Shown: positions 1 to 5,274 of the stretch, piece after piece | How the letters are laid out: the number at the start of each line of letters is the position of its first letter | Numbering within the stretch: position 1 is the first letter of the stretch | Origin: Dehalococcoidia bacterium | Lineage (GTDB): Bacteria > Chloroflexota > Dehalococcoidia > Dehalococcoidales > JAUWYK01 | Length of the DNA: 14,767 bases | Direction: 5' to 3' | NCBI GenBank assembly: GCA_030615865.1 | Contig: JAUWYK010000048.1 | Coordinates: 1-14,767 of the forward strand | Made by a program: the position numbers and the translations under genes | The notes under the pieces: model-generated | What the model was told of the DNA's origin: nothing | The model's database searches: none | The model's input: only the letters and a program-made list of their open reading frames with translations

Positions 1-528
1 CGGAAGGAACTTGATTTTGTAGTTGTTCAAATCAAGAATCCAGGGACAAGACCTTTAGTACCAGATGTGCCACAGGGTGTGCCGCCACCTACCTCCATGG
101 AATACATAGAGAACTATCTTCCCTACCTTATGACGGCACATAAAGCCGAGGGAGAGCAATATACCTACGGTCAATATTTGGAGAAGCAGATTTCTGAAGT
201 AATCAGGATGTATAAGGAGGATGGCTATAATACCAATCAGGCTTTTATGGCGGTAGGTGATAGCCAGTCAATTTTTCTATCAGACCCTCCATGCCTGAGG
301 GGGATAGATACCAGAATCCGCGATAATAAGCTTCACTTTGTCGTCTATTTCAGGTCGTGGGATTTATGGGCTGGCTTTCCATCCAACTTAGCCGCCATTC
401 AGCTTCTGAAGGAGTATATGTCCAGCGAAATAGGGGTTGGTGATGGAGAAATAATTGCCATGAGTAAAGGCATGCACCTTTATGAGTATTCCTGGGATTT
501 GGCTCGAGCTACGGCAAGGGTGAGTTGA
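1..528 (+). CDS. thyA: Thymidylate synthase, C-terminal part (5' end outside window)
   Basis: Thymidylate synthase makes dTMP from dUMP with methylenetetrahydrofolate in the cytoplasm. The frame is open from base 1, so the gene is cut by the window edge. The GTG at 67 is in frame but is probably internal, because the upstream codons read as protein (RKELDFVVVQIKNP). The family signatures are visible. The nucleophile cysteine lies in DPPC (Cys codon 292-294). The phosphate-binding arginine and the substrate-contacting asparagine lie in YFRSWDLWAGFPSN. The late GEIIAMSKGMHLYEY segment corresponds to the HLY motif of the family. The WDLWAGFP form looks closer to the archaeal-type ThyA branch than to the E. 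coli form. The stop overlaps a TTG that could start a short downstream frame. The family call is secure; the archaeal-like subgroup is an impression from memory. Confidence 0.88.
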   Translation, partial: RKELDFVVVQIKNPGTRPLVPDVPQGVPPPTSMEYIENYLPYLMTAHKAEGEQYTYGQYLEKQISEVIRMYKEDGYNTNQAFMAVGDSQSIFLSDPPCLRGIDTRIRDNKLHFVVYFRSWDLWAGFPSNLAAIQLLKEYMSSEIGVGDGEIIAMSKGMHLYEYSWDLARATARVS

Positions 529-635
529 AGATAGAGCTAATCGCTACAGCTGGCTTACTGTTGGTCTGTTGGCTCAGCGGCAGTTGCGCAAGGAACTCAG
601 GGTTTGCTAAACTGGGATTGTATGTGGGCCGCTAG
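525..635 (+). pseudogene. Possible stump of a lipoprotein gene, cut at the tRNA fragment
   Basis: A 36-codon frame starts at a TTG that overlaps the thyA stop (TTGA). It reads MKIELIATAGLLLVCWLSGSC and continues for only 15 more residues. This looks like a bacterial lipoprotein signal: a charged start, a hydrophobic stretch, then a lipobox-like LSGSC. The frame ends at a TAG formed by the second and third bases of the tRNA-like sequence TAGCTC, seven bases into the tRNA-Lys fragment. A real lipoprotein would be much longer, so if genuine this is a gene truncated where foreign sequence joins. It may also be a chance frame; there is no clear ribosome site apart from coupling to thyA. Confidence 0.35.
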
Positions 636-664
636 CTCAAATGGAAGAGCAGCTGACTCTTAAT
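626..664 (+). pseudogene. 5' half of a tRNA-Lys(CTT) gene
   Basis: The bases read as the first half of a lysine tRNA. They give acceptor strand GGGCCGC (626-632), TA, D-stem GCTC (635-638) pairing with GAGC (647-650), A651, anticodon stem GCTGA (652-656) and loop CTCTTAA with anticodon CTT (659-661). The expected 3' anticodon stem TCAGC is replaced by TTACA, and no T-arm or GCGGCCC acceptor strand follows nearby. The match therefore ends within a base of the anticodon loop, a usual crossover place for tyrosine integrases that target tRNA genes. It is most likely a non-functional remnant or half attachment site. An intron is a less likely reading, since no 3' half is found. Confidence 0.75.
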
Positions 665-1263
665 TACAGGCTGGCTCTCCTTACCCATCCCCCCAGATAT
701 GATTTCCTGCCTGTTGTCCCCCGGCGAAAACGGCTTTTGTATCTGGCTCTCACTCTTTGTGGTGGGGGCTGTTAAACAGTTTGTCGGCAAAATGTCGGCA
801 AAAATGGAAGACCGTTACGCTACAATTCGGCATGCTTTATTGGCTCCATGGTGGGTTGGTCATTAAATAGCCCATCGACAGTGGTGGGAATGGTGGCCCG
901 GTAATACTGCTTTCTTGTTATCCAGACAGCCTTTGTATCTGTTGTGTGTACGGTGGTAAGCTCACGCTTGACTCTTCATCCACACTACTATAAGTCATCT
1001 GAAATATAATGAGACATATCTCGGGTATTTTAACCGGGCTGTGGAGAAGATTATGGAAGTTATGTCCTATACCCGCTCAACATCTCAAAGCTGGTTTGTC
1101 GCAAGCACCATAACTAGCTTTTCCCATTATGTCCATATGCTTAATTTCGAGGATGTTCATTCCCCAGTTGATAAAGCTAGCTTGCGTGATGATAGCATAC
1201 TGGTTTTTCGGATACAGCCTTTTGCTATATTTTAGCAGGGTTCAGAAGTGCGGGGGTGGTAGC
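665..1263. other. Gene-free interval
   Basis: About 600 bp between the tRNA fragment and the stop of the minus-strand operon. Apart from the 11-bp tandem repeat I see no supported gene. One 64-codon plus frame (1041-1235) has no clear ribosome site and no recognisable composition. No T-rich hairpin that would serve as the operon's terminator was found just left of 1264. The interval reads like a decayed junction. Confidence 0.5.
782..803 (+). repeat. Exact 11-bp tandem direct repeat (TGTCGGCAAAA x2)
   Basis: TGTCGGCAAAA occurs twice, back to back and without mismatch, about 120 bp from the broken tRNA-Lys half and outside any gene. Direct repeats of about 10 bp near an attachment core are typical of integrase arm-type sites. 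That role is an inference from position only. Confidence 0.6.
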
Positions 1264-1815
1264 TTAATCCTTGAATAGCCCTCTGGGTAAAGGTGGGTGC
1301 GGTGGTAGAGCTGGCAAGAAATCAGACAGCTTCCATTCTGATGAGGCAGATGGCTCACGCTCGCTTTCTCTCAGAGCTGGAGCTGGCGAATACACTGAAG
1401 GCCACTCAAATTCTGTATTTGCTCTTAGAAACTCAATTATGGGTATCAGGTTCCCGTCTGCCACCTCAGATTTAAGGGATTGCACGAAGGACCCGAATTG
1501 TTCCAGGGTAAGAATGAAAAATCCCGGGGACTTTAGCCGCGCAAGCCAGGAATCGGAATGTATGTTGTAGTTCTCTTTTACGCTGATCCTCACCTCAGGT
1601 GATACAAGCACCACTCCCGCCCCGCTGATTGTCTTGGCTGCTTCCGCCCCGATTCTGCTCAACAGCCGATCAAGGCTTTCCTCGATAATGGTTTTGGACT
1701 CCTCCTCGAGGTAGCTCTGCAACTCATCTATGATACCGGCTAGGCTTTTTGCTTCCTTTTGGCCTCTATCCAGCATCTGCACCAGGTTGGACACGACATG
1801 TTTAACTTCACCCAT
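1264..1815 (-). CDS. Hypothetical protein, second gene of coiled-coil operon
   Basis: 183 residues, not recognised. The first 60 residues are charged and helical (MLDRGQKEAKSLAGIIDELQ, then EEESKTIIEESLDRLLSRIG). A more mixed part follows (SGAGVVLVSPEVRISVKENY), then another helical stretch. The tail is proline-rich (PALPPHPPLPRG) and could be disordered or derived from a short repeat. There is no signal peptide or membrane segment. The ATG overlaps the stop of the 455-aa gene by one base (TAATG), so the two proteins are probably translated together and may act as partners. The start is fixed by that overlap. Function is unknown. Confidence 0.7.
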   Translation of the reverse strand: MGEVKHVVSNLVQMLDRGQKEAKSLAGIIDELQSYLEEESKTIIEESLDRLLSRIGAEAAKTISGAGVVLVSPEVRISVKENYNIHSDSWLARLKSPGFFILTLEQFGSFVQSLKSEVADGNLIPIIEFLRANTEFEWPSVYSPAPALRESEREPSASSEWKLSDFLPALPPHPPLPRGLFKD

Positions 1816-3182
1816 TAGCCCCCGCCCAAATACCCTGTCAGTTCTTCGAGGTTTTTACCTACGAGAGATGGAAACCTGAATTTATCTTTATTTATGTTGG
1901 CCCAGGTGCTGATAGACTTAAGTAAAACAAGAGCAAGAGGCAAATACTCTTCATAGCTTGCTGAAACGGGATTCCGGAGCAAGATCAGAAGGTCGCGAGC
2001 CATGGTGTCCCCCTTTACCTGCTCTTGAACGCTACCCACGGTGGCGCCAACTTCGATTGCCTTCACATTCAATATCTCGAACTGGTCAAGCATCGCGATA
2101 TTCCTAGCATTTTGCTCAGCGTATGTTTCCTTCAGCACCTCAATCTCTCCTTTAATCTCAGCCCGCTTAGCCTTTGCTTGGTCAGTCTCTTTTTTTATCT
2201 CCTTAAGTGCGCCGTAGACTTCAATCGCTTTCATGACCTCGGTCGGTTCCCCATATCTCCGCGCTGTGATATTTATCAGTTGAAGGGCACTGAGGCCAAA
2301 CCTGCGTTTTAGTAGCTTCTTGCATAACTCAATGGGCTCCCTGAGGTGCGAGTACTGCTCATCCAGACTCTTTATCATTTGCCGCTTTTGCCTTACCTTC
2401 TTTCGTAATTCATCATCAGTCGCCTTGATGTTTGAGAGGTCACCAAACTTGTTTATTGCCCTAAGAACCTTACCGGGCAGGCCATACTTCTCAGATGCTT
2501 TGGCTAGCTCCCCAAGAGCCTTCTCATCAAAGCCGATAGCCTCCACTCTCCGGTAGGTTGCCAGTGCCTTTCGTAGGTCTGCTGCCTCCTTCTGCGCCTT
2601 CTCTAGTTTCTTCTCAGCCTTATCCAGCTCCTGCCTACGAGTCTCCATCTGGGCCTGAAGCCCCTTAAGTTGTGACTCAGCCCCGAGTACAGCCTCGTAG
2701 TCTTTCAAGGCACGGAAGAATTTGCTAACTGCCTCCTTACCCTTAAGCCCGTGTTTTGCCCCAATCTCCACAAGGGTTTCCTGCAGCTGCCTTAGTCTTT
2801 CAGTATCGAAGTCAAGTTTCCCCAACTCCCCAGCATGCTCTAGGAGTTCGCTCTTCTCGGCGAGTTTCGTCTCCAGGGTCTCAATCTCCTCGTTGAGGGT
2901 GTTTTCCTTGCCCCCTAGCTGTTCAACACTACCCTCTGCCTCTTTTATTTGGTGGTCCAACTGGTTCAGCCTCAGTCCAGCCTCATCCAATCTAACCTGG
3001 ACTTCATTGAGGGCTCTAGCTTTGGGCTCCATGTCATTAAAGAACCGCCCTATGGCGTTATATAGTGGTCCCTTACTAGCGCCGTGCTGAGCTAGGAATT
3101 GTGTCCAGTCCAACCCAGTCTTAAGTCCGTCCACCAGTTCACCATAAATCTGCTCGGTAAGAGATAGAGTCTTACTCTCCAT
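1815..3182 (-). CDS. Coiled-coil protein with four short helical repeats
   Basis: 455 residues, soluble, with long heptad-like stretches rich in E, K and L (about 52-135, 165-210, 255-285 and 330-362). Between the coils sits a short motif four times: at 27-48 (FLAQHGASKGPLYNAIGRFF), 136-160 (EIGAKHGLKGKEAVSKFF), 225-250 (KYGLPGKVLRAINKFGDL) and 303-328 (RYGEPTEVMKAIEVYGAL). The shared pattern is a helix, then (H/Y)G-x-x-x-x-(V/L)-x-x-A-(I/F)-x-x-(F/Y). The C-terminal 70 residues are a separate helical part. The ATG has a good ribosome site (GGAGGAA, about 7 bases upstream). The gene is first in a two-gene operon behind a TATAAT box. A structural or scaffold role fits the shape, but no family could be named. 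Confidence 0.8.
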   Translation of the reverse strand: MESKTLSLTEQIYGELVDGLKTGLDWTQFLAQHGASKGPLYNAIGRFFNDMEPKARALNEVQVRLDEAGLRLNQLDHQIKEAEGSVEQLGGKENTLNEEIETLETKLAEKSELLEHAGELGKLDFDTERLRQLQETLVEIGAKHGLKGKEAVSKFFRALKDYEAVLGAESQLKGLQAQMETRRQELDKAEKKLEKAQKEAADLRKALATYRRVEAIGFDEKALGELAKASEKYGLPGKVLRAINKFGDLSNIKATDDELRKKVRQKRQMIKSLDEQYSHLREPIELCKKLLKRRFGLSALQLINITARRYGEPTEVMKAIEVYGALKEIKKETDQAKAKRAEIKGEIEVLKETYAEQNARNIAMLDQFEILNVKAIEVGATVGSVQEQVKGDTMARDLLILLRNPVSASYEEYLPLALVLLKSISTWANINKDKFRFPSLVGKNLEELTGYLGGG

Positions 3183-3275
3183 TGTAGCTTCCTCCAGTCT
3201 TAGGTCATTCCCTAATAAAAATTAGGCATTTAATTACCTGATATGTTAACCGGTAAGAGCCCCTTACTAAGCTCT

Positions 3276-3281
3276 ATTATA
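3276..3281 (-). promoter_or_regulatory. Candidate -10 box for the coiled-coil operon
   Basis: The minus strand reads TATAAT here, about 95 bases before the 455-aa start. A -35 box at the right distance is poor (ATTTCC-like), so this is either a weak or activated promoter. The transcribed leader would contain a small hairpin, CCTAAT-AAAA-ATTAGG at 3211-3226 (plus-strand reading). Confidence 0.4.
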
Positions 3282-3314
3282 ACAGAAAAGACTACTGCGG
3301 AAATAGGCGAAAAA

Positions 3315-3338
3315 TAGAGTTAAAATTAGAGTTAAAAT
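3315..3338 (+). repeat. Exact 12-bp tandem repeat (TAGAGTTAAAAT x2)
   Basis: Two perfect adjoining copies lie in the space between the divergent coiled-coil operon and the ribbon-helix-helix gene. They lie just upstream of the TATAAT box as read on the minus strand, so a protein bound here could control that operon. The role is inferred. Confidence 0.55.
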
Positions 3339-3377
3339 AGGGTGACAGCCAACCGATTTTTGCCTGTGGTAAACGGC

Positions 3378-3450
3378 TATGGTAAACTGTGTGGTAAGCG
3401 GTAGGGCAATCCAGGAGTAATCCATAGGGGAAACTGTATGGTAAAAGGTA
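3378..3450 (+). repeat. 26-bp imperfect direct repeat built on GGTAAA half-sites
   Basis: Copies at 3378-3403 and 3425-3450 match at 21 of 26 positions and share AAACTGT and TGGTAA. Within and around them GGTAAA/GGGAAA-type half-sites recur at about 12-13 bp steps (3368, 3381, 3393, 3428, 3440). The second copy covers the start codon of the 3438 gene. Ribbon-helix-helix proteins bind short tandem sites of this kind, so autoregulation by the 3438 product is a reasonable guess. Confidence 0.55.
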
Positions 3451-3812
3451 ACCACAAACCACCGTCCCGGGTAAGATATGAAAAGGGCCACCCCACGATG
3501 TCCTGTAGGCTTGACAAAGACACTCACGACCTTCTGAAGCAACGTCTTGAGGACCTGGGAGGGGTATCATTTGCCGACTTTGTTAAGGATTCTCTAGGTC
3601 TCCTACAGCTTAAGATGCCCGATATCGAGGAGATAAAAGACACGGCATCGAGCGAAGGCTACGACCAAGCGGTACGGGAATACCAAATCTGGTATTATTG
3701 CGCTGTGTGCCGAAACCGAATAGATGTAGACCCCAATAGCGACTCACATAAAGCAATAATAGGTTATATGAAAGAACACGGATGGGGGCACAAAAGCTGT
3801 CACCTCGACTAG
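3438..3812 (+). CDS. Ribbon-helix-helix-like protein with C-terminal Cys/His metal-site candidate
   Basis: 124 residues. Residues 20-52 (TMSCRLDKDTHDLLKQRLED, then VSFADFVKDSLGLL) have the strand-helix-helix pattern of ribbon-helix-helix DNA-binding proteins: a short polar strand followed by two amphipathic helices. The C-terminal part holds CAVC, then HKAIIGYMKEHGWGHKSCH, giving two Cys plus His and Cys residues that could hold a zinc ion. An AGGGG site 8 bases upstream supports the ATG. The gene lies alone, divergent from the coiled-coil operon, with direct repeats over its start. A role as a local repressor is likely, but the exact family is not identified. Confidence 0.7.
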   Translation: MVKGNHKPPSRVRYEKGHPTMSCRLDKDTHDLLKQRLEDLGGVSFADFVKDSLGLLQLKMPDIEEIKDTASSEGYDQAVREYQIWYYCAVCRNRIDVDPNSDSHKAIIGYMKEHGWGHKSCHLD

Positions 3813-4082
3813 CGGCTTCGGGCGGCTTAAGTAAACAAAAGGCAACGACTTCCAGGCAGACAAGACAAGACAGCCCAGACCAGCTAGCTAGATTTTGTCT
3901 CGTCTTGCAAAACTATGCCAGGGCTCCCTATTATTGCCGGCTAGGGTGCAGAGTAGGTTGTGGCAAGCCCCAGAATCAATTTTTAGCCTCCTTCCCGGGC
4001 TTCTGAATAGCTGGAATACCTCTGTGTTTAAGAGGGGCTTCGCCCCTTCATTGGCACCAATAATTCATGGAATTAAAAAGAC
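3813..4082. other. Gene-free interval with hairpins
   Basis: Frames crossing this stretch are short and have no ribosome site or protein-like composition. It holds the inverted repeat at 3861-3907 and a tight hairpin at 4033-4047 (AGGGGC, TTC loop, GCCCCT) without a clear T-tract on either strand. The next hairpin, at 4090-4113, is the terminator of the minus-strand XRE gene. Confidence 0.5.
3861..3907 (+). repeat. Inverted repeat downstream of the 3438 gene
   Basis: CAAGACAAGAC (3861-3871) can pair with GTCTCGTCTTG (3897-3907), with one mismatch in 11 and a 25-base loop that itself holds the palindrome CTAGCTAG. No T-tract follows, so it is not a standard terminator. It may be a transcript-end structure or a protein site. 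Confidence 0.45.
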
Positions 4083-4113
4083 AAAAAGGGGGTCGGAGTT
4101 TTACCCCCGACCC
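4083..4113 (-). terminator. Intrinsic terminator of the XRE gene
   Basis: On the minus strand, GGGTCGG and CCGACCC (4113-4107 and 4096-4090) form a 7-bp stem with a 10-base loop, followed by CC and TTTTT. It stands about 60 bases after the stop of the gene ending at 4176. The sequence closely resembles the T-arm-like hairpin at 13408-13436. Just upstream on the same strand lies GGTAGAGCAG, which looks like a tRNA D-arm, so the terminator may be built from old tRNA sequence. Confidence 0.7.
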
Positions 4114-4175
4114 ATTAGTAATATACTGCTCTACCTCGGCAAAGCTGGAGGCTAAAAAGGGGAAACTTCCAAGCC

Positions 4176-4535
4176 CTATTCTACAATCTCAATGTAGGCT
4201 ATTATAGCCGCAACGATGCTGATTATTAGATTCCTTGCTGGCTCGGGTAACTTGTCAGCTTGGGCAAAATGAAACCTCAGCTGGGGGTCACCAAATGTAG
4301 TTTTGGCATCGTAGTCCATATCCTCGAGTAGACCTGCTAGCTGCCACAGATATTGTCTTTTGACACCAAGATAATCTGCCAGTCGATTTAGTGAAAATAG
4401 AGTCGGCTGGTATTCTCTTTTAATGATGTTGTGCACGGTCCCCGGGCTAAGACCGGCATTTATCGATAGACTGCGTACGGATGAACCCCTCTGCTTGCAC
4501 TGTTGCAGTAAGAAGTCAGCTAGCTCCTTTCCCAT
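4176..4535 (-). CDS. XRE-family helix-turn-helix regulator
   Basis: 119 residues. Residues 5-62 carry a Cro/CI-type helix-turn-helix: SVRSLSINAGLSPGTVHNII is the turn-recognition part, followed by the usual PTLFSLNRLADYLGV. The C-terminal 50 residues are acidic, then hydrophobic (LIISIVAAIIAYIEIVE), probably a dimerisation helix. An AAAGGGG stretch about 11 bases upstream supports the ATG. It is transcribed alone, away from the surface-protein cluster, and ends in a clear terminator. It probably controls a nearby promoter, perhaps the strong one at 4800-4828; that target is a guess. Confidence 0.85.
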   Translation of the reverse strand: MGKELADFLLQQCKQRGSSVRSLSINAGLSPGTVHNIIKREYQPTLFSLNRLADYLGVKRQYLWQLAGLLEDMDYDAKTTFGDPQLRFHFAQADKLPEPARNLIISIVAAIIAYIEIVE

Positions 4536-4799
4536 TAATGGTACACCCCTTTCGCTTTGCTACACTCATTCCGTTGGCTTTTGTATCTTTATAGGGCGAA
4601 GAGATAATCCTGTATCTGACTTTAGTAGTATTACTCCCTAAGCACTAAGGCACTACTCTAACTGATAAACTAGCCCCCCTGTGTTGATTGTAGATACATT
4701 TGGTCGGCAATACTATTGTCCAGAAGAATAGTTTTTGCCTCCTCCTTTTGGGCAAGGCTATCTTGTTCAAAGCAGTAAATAATATTTTAGCAAAAGGGG
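4536..4799. other. AT-rich intergenic region
   Basis: There is no supported gene. The minus strand holds a TATAAA box before the XRE start with only a partial -35. A weak AT-rich hairpin with a T-tract (ACTATT at 4712-4717, AATAGT at 4727-4732, then TTTTT) could stop plus-strand transcripts. Confidence 0.4.
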
Positions 4800-4828
4800 T
4801 TGACAAAATCTCGATACTGATGTATATA
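4800..4828 (+). promoter_or_regulatory. Near-consensus sigma-70 promoter
   Basis: The -35 box TTGACA (4800-4805) is perfect. A spacer of exactly 17 bases leads to TATATA (4823-4828). It points at the 59-aa gene 86 bases downstream and may also feed the surface-protein cluster. It is the best promoter in the window. Confidence 0.7.
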
Positions 4829-4913
4829 TGTGTTTAAACTGGTAGATAATTATAAATAATGTCGTAAATGTCCGACCTGTCTAAGCTTAGTTAATCTAAT
4901 TAGGAGTTTTTAA

Positions 4914-5093
4914 GTGGTTACTAATCAAACAACAAAGCGGTCTTGTCTTAGTATCTACTCGAAAACTAAGCAGGATCTAGATTCAATTAAGCACACGGGG
5001 CAGAGTTATGACGGCCTCCTTCAAGAGCTGCTCAAATTTTGGAAGGAGAATAGGAGCGAGTACTGGATCCGGAGGCGAGAGCAAAGAAGTTGA
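4914..5093 (+). CDS. Small ribbon-helix-helix protein (GTG start)
   Basis: 59 residues starting at GTG, with AGGAG 7 bases upstream. The pattern CLSIYSKTKQDLDSIKHTGQ then SYDGLLQELLKFWKEN is a short strand followed by two helices, as in small ribbon-helix-helix proteins and antitoxins of the VapB-like kind, with the usual serine-tyrosine before the second helix. The C-terminus is very basic (WIRRREQRS). It follows the strong promoter at 4800 and precedes a long hairpin. No toxin gene adjoins it, so a regulator is likelier than an antitoxin. Confidence 0.65.
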   Translation: MVTNQTTKRSCLSIYSKTKQDLDSIKHTGQSYDGLLQELLKFWKENRSEYWIRRREQRS

Positions 5094-5100
5094 GAAAAAT

Positions 5101-5130
5101 AGAAAAGACCTGCGGCAACAGGTCTCTTCT
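5101..5130 (+). terminator. Long hairpin after the small RHH gene
   Basis: AGAAAAGACCTG (5101-5112) pairs with CAGGTCTCTTCT (5119-5130), with one mismatch in 12 and the loop CGGCAA. Only GGGGAAAAAG follows rather than a T-tract, so it may act as a weak or factor-assisted terminator, or as an attenuator ahead of the surface-protein cluster. Confidence 0.45.
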
Positions 5131-5199
5131 GGGGAAAAAGTGTTCCGATGGTGAGTTAGCCATCTTTATTATTGTAGCACCTAGTCTAACCAGTTTGCA

Positions 5200-5213
5200 A
5201 GAAAGGAGGTGAT
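5200..5213 (+). promoter_or_regulatory. 14-base perfect complement of the 16S rRNA 3' end
   Basis: AGAAAGGAGGTGAT matches the full anti-Shine-Dalgarno tail as usually found in bacteria. It lies not before the beta-helix gene itself but before the repeated leader element, placing a candidate short peptide (see 5209) at its 3' side. Such a long match is unusual and suggests ribosome loading or stalling at the leader. Confidence 0.5.
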
Positions 5214-5251
5214 AGCCATAAGAAATAAACTGGGGTGGAGGAGGAATAAAA
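5207..5251 (+). repeat. Leader repeat, copy 1
   Basis: A 45-bp segment repeated at 6232-6276 with 40 identical positions, each copy just upstream of a beta-helix gene. The core ATAAGAAATAAACTGGGG and the following TGGAGGA are the same in both. It can be read as a peptide or as a non-coding leader. Confidence 0.7.
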
Positions 5252-5274
5252 TTCTTAAAGGAGGAAGGACTTGA
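5209..5274 (+). CDS. Candidate leader peptide 1
   Basis: A 21-codon frame (from GTG) contains AIRNKLGWRRNK, and its TGA overlaps the TTG start of the beta-helix gene (TTGA). The same frame in copy 2 at 6234 reads AIRNKLGWRKNK; the differences inside this stretch are one silent and one Arg-to-Lys change. That pattern favours translation, but the GTG sits inside the ribosome site, so the true start is uncertain; ATA at 5218 has ideal spacing but is a rare start codon. It may instead be a non-coding leader. Confidence 0.3.
   Translation: MIAIRNKLGWRRNKILKGGRT

Noticed and set aside
1041..1235. 64-codon plus-strand frame in the gene-free interval
   Set aside because: No ribosome site, no protein-like pattern, and it ends in low-complexity sequence; treated as chance.
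1271..1570. Plus frames opposite the 183-aa gene
   Set aside because: They are antisense shadows; the minus frame has the TAATG coupling and sensible composition.
3381..3450. Plasmid replication iterons
   Set aside because: The repeats are few and irregular and no replication initiator gene is in the window; an operator is simpler.
3267..3570. Two minus frames across the divergent control region
   Set aside because: They run through the repeats and the RHH gene in antisense, with no ribosome site and Cys/Tyr-rich random composition.
3782..4155. Two plus frames (74 and 86 codons) after the RHH gene
   Set aside because: They cross hairpins and the XRE terminator and show no conserved pattern or start signal.
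4086..4165. Complete tRNA on the minus strand ending at the XRE terminator
   Set aside because: D-arm-like GGTAGAGCA and a GGGTCGGGGGT stretch are present, but there is no paired anticodon stem, no TTC T-loop and no acceptor partner. It is at most a remnant.
4914..5093. Antitoxin of a toxin-antitoxin pair
   Set aside because: The fold fits, but no toxin-like gene adjoins it on either strand.
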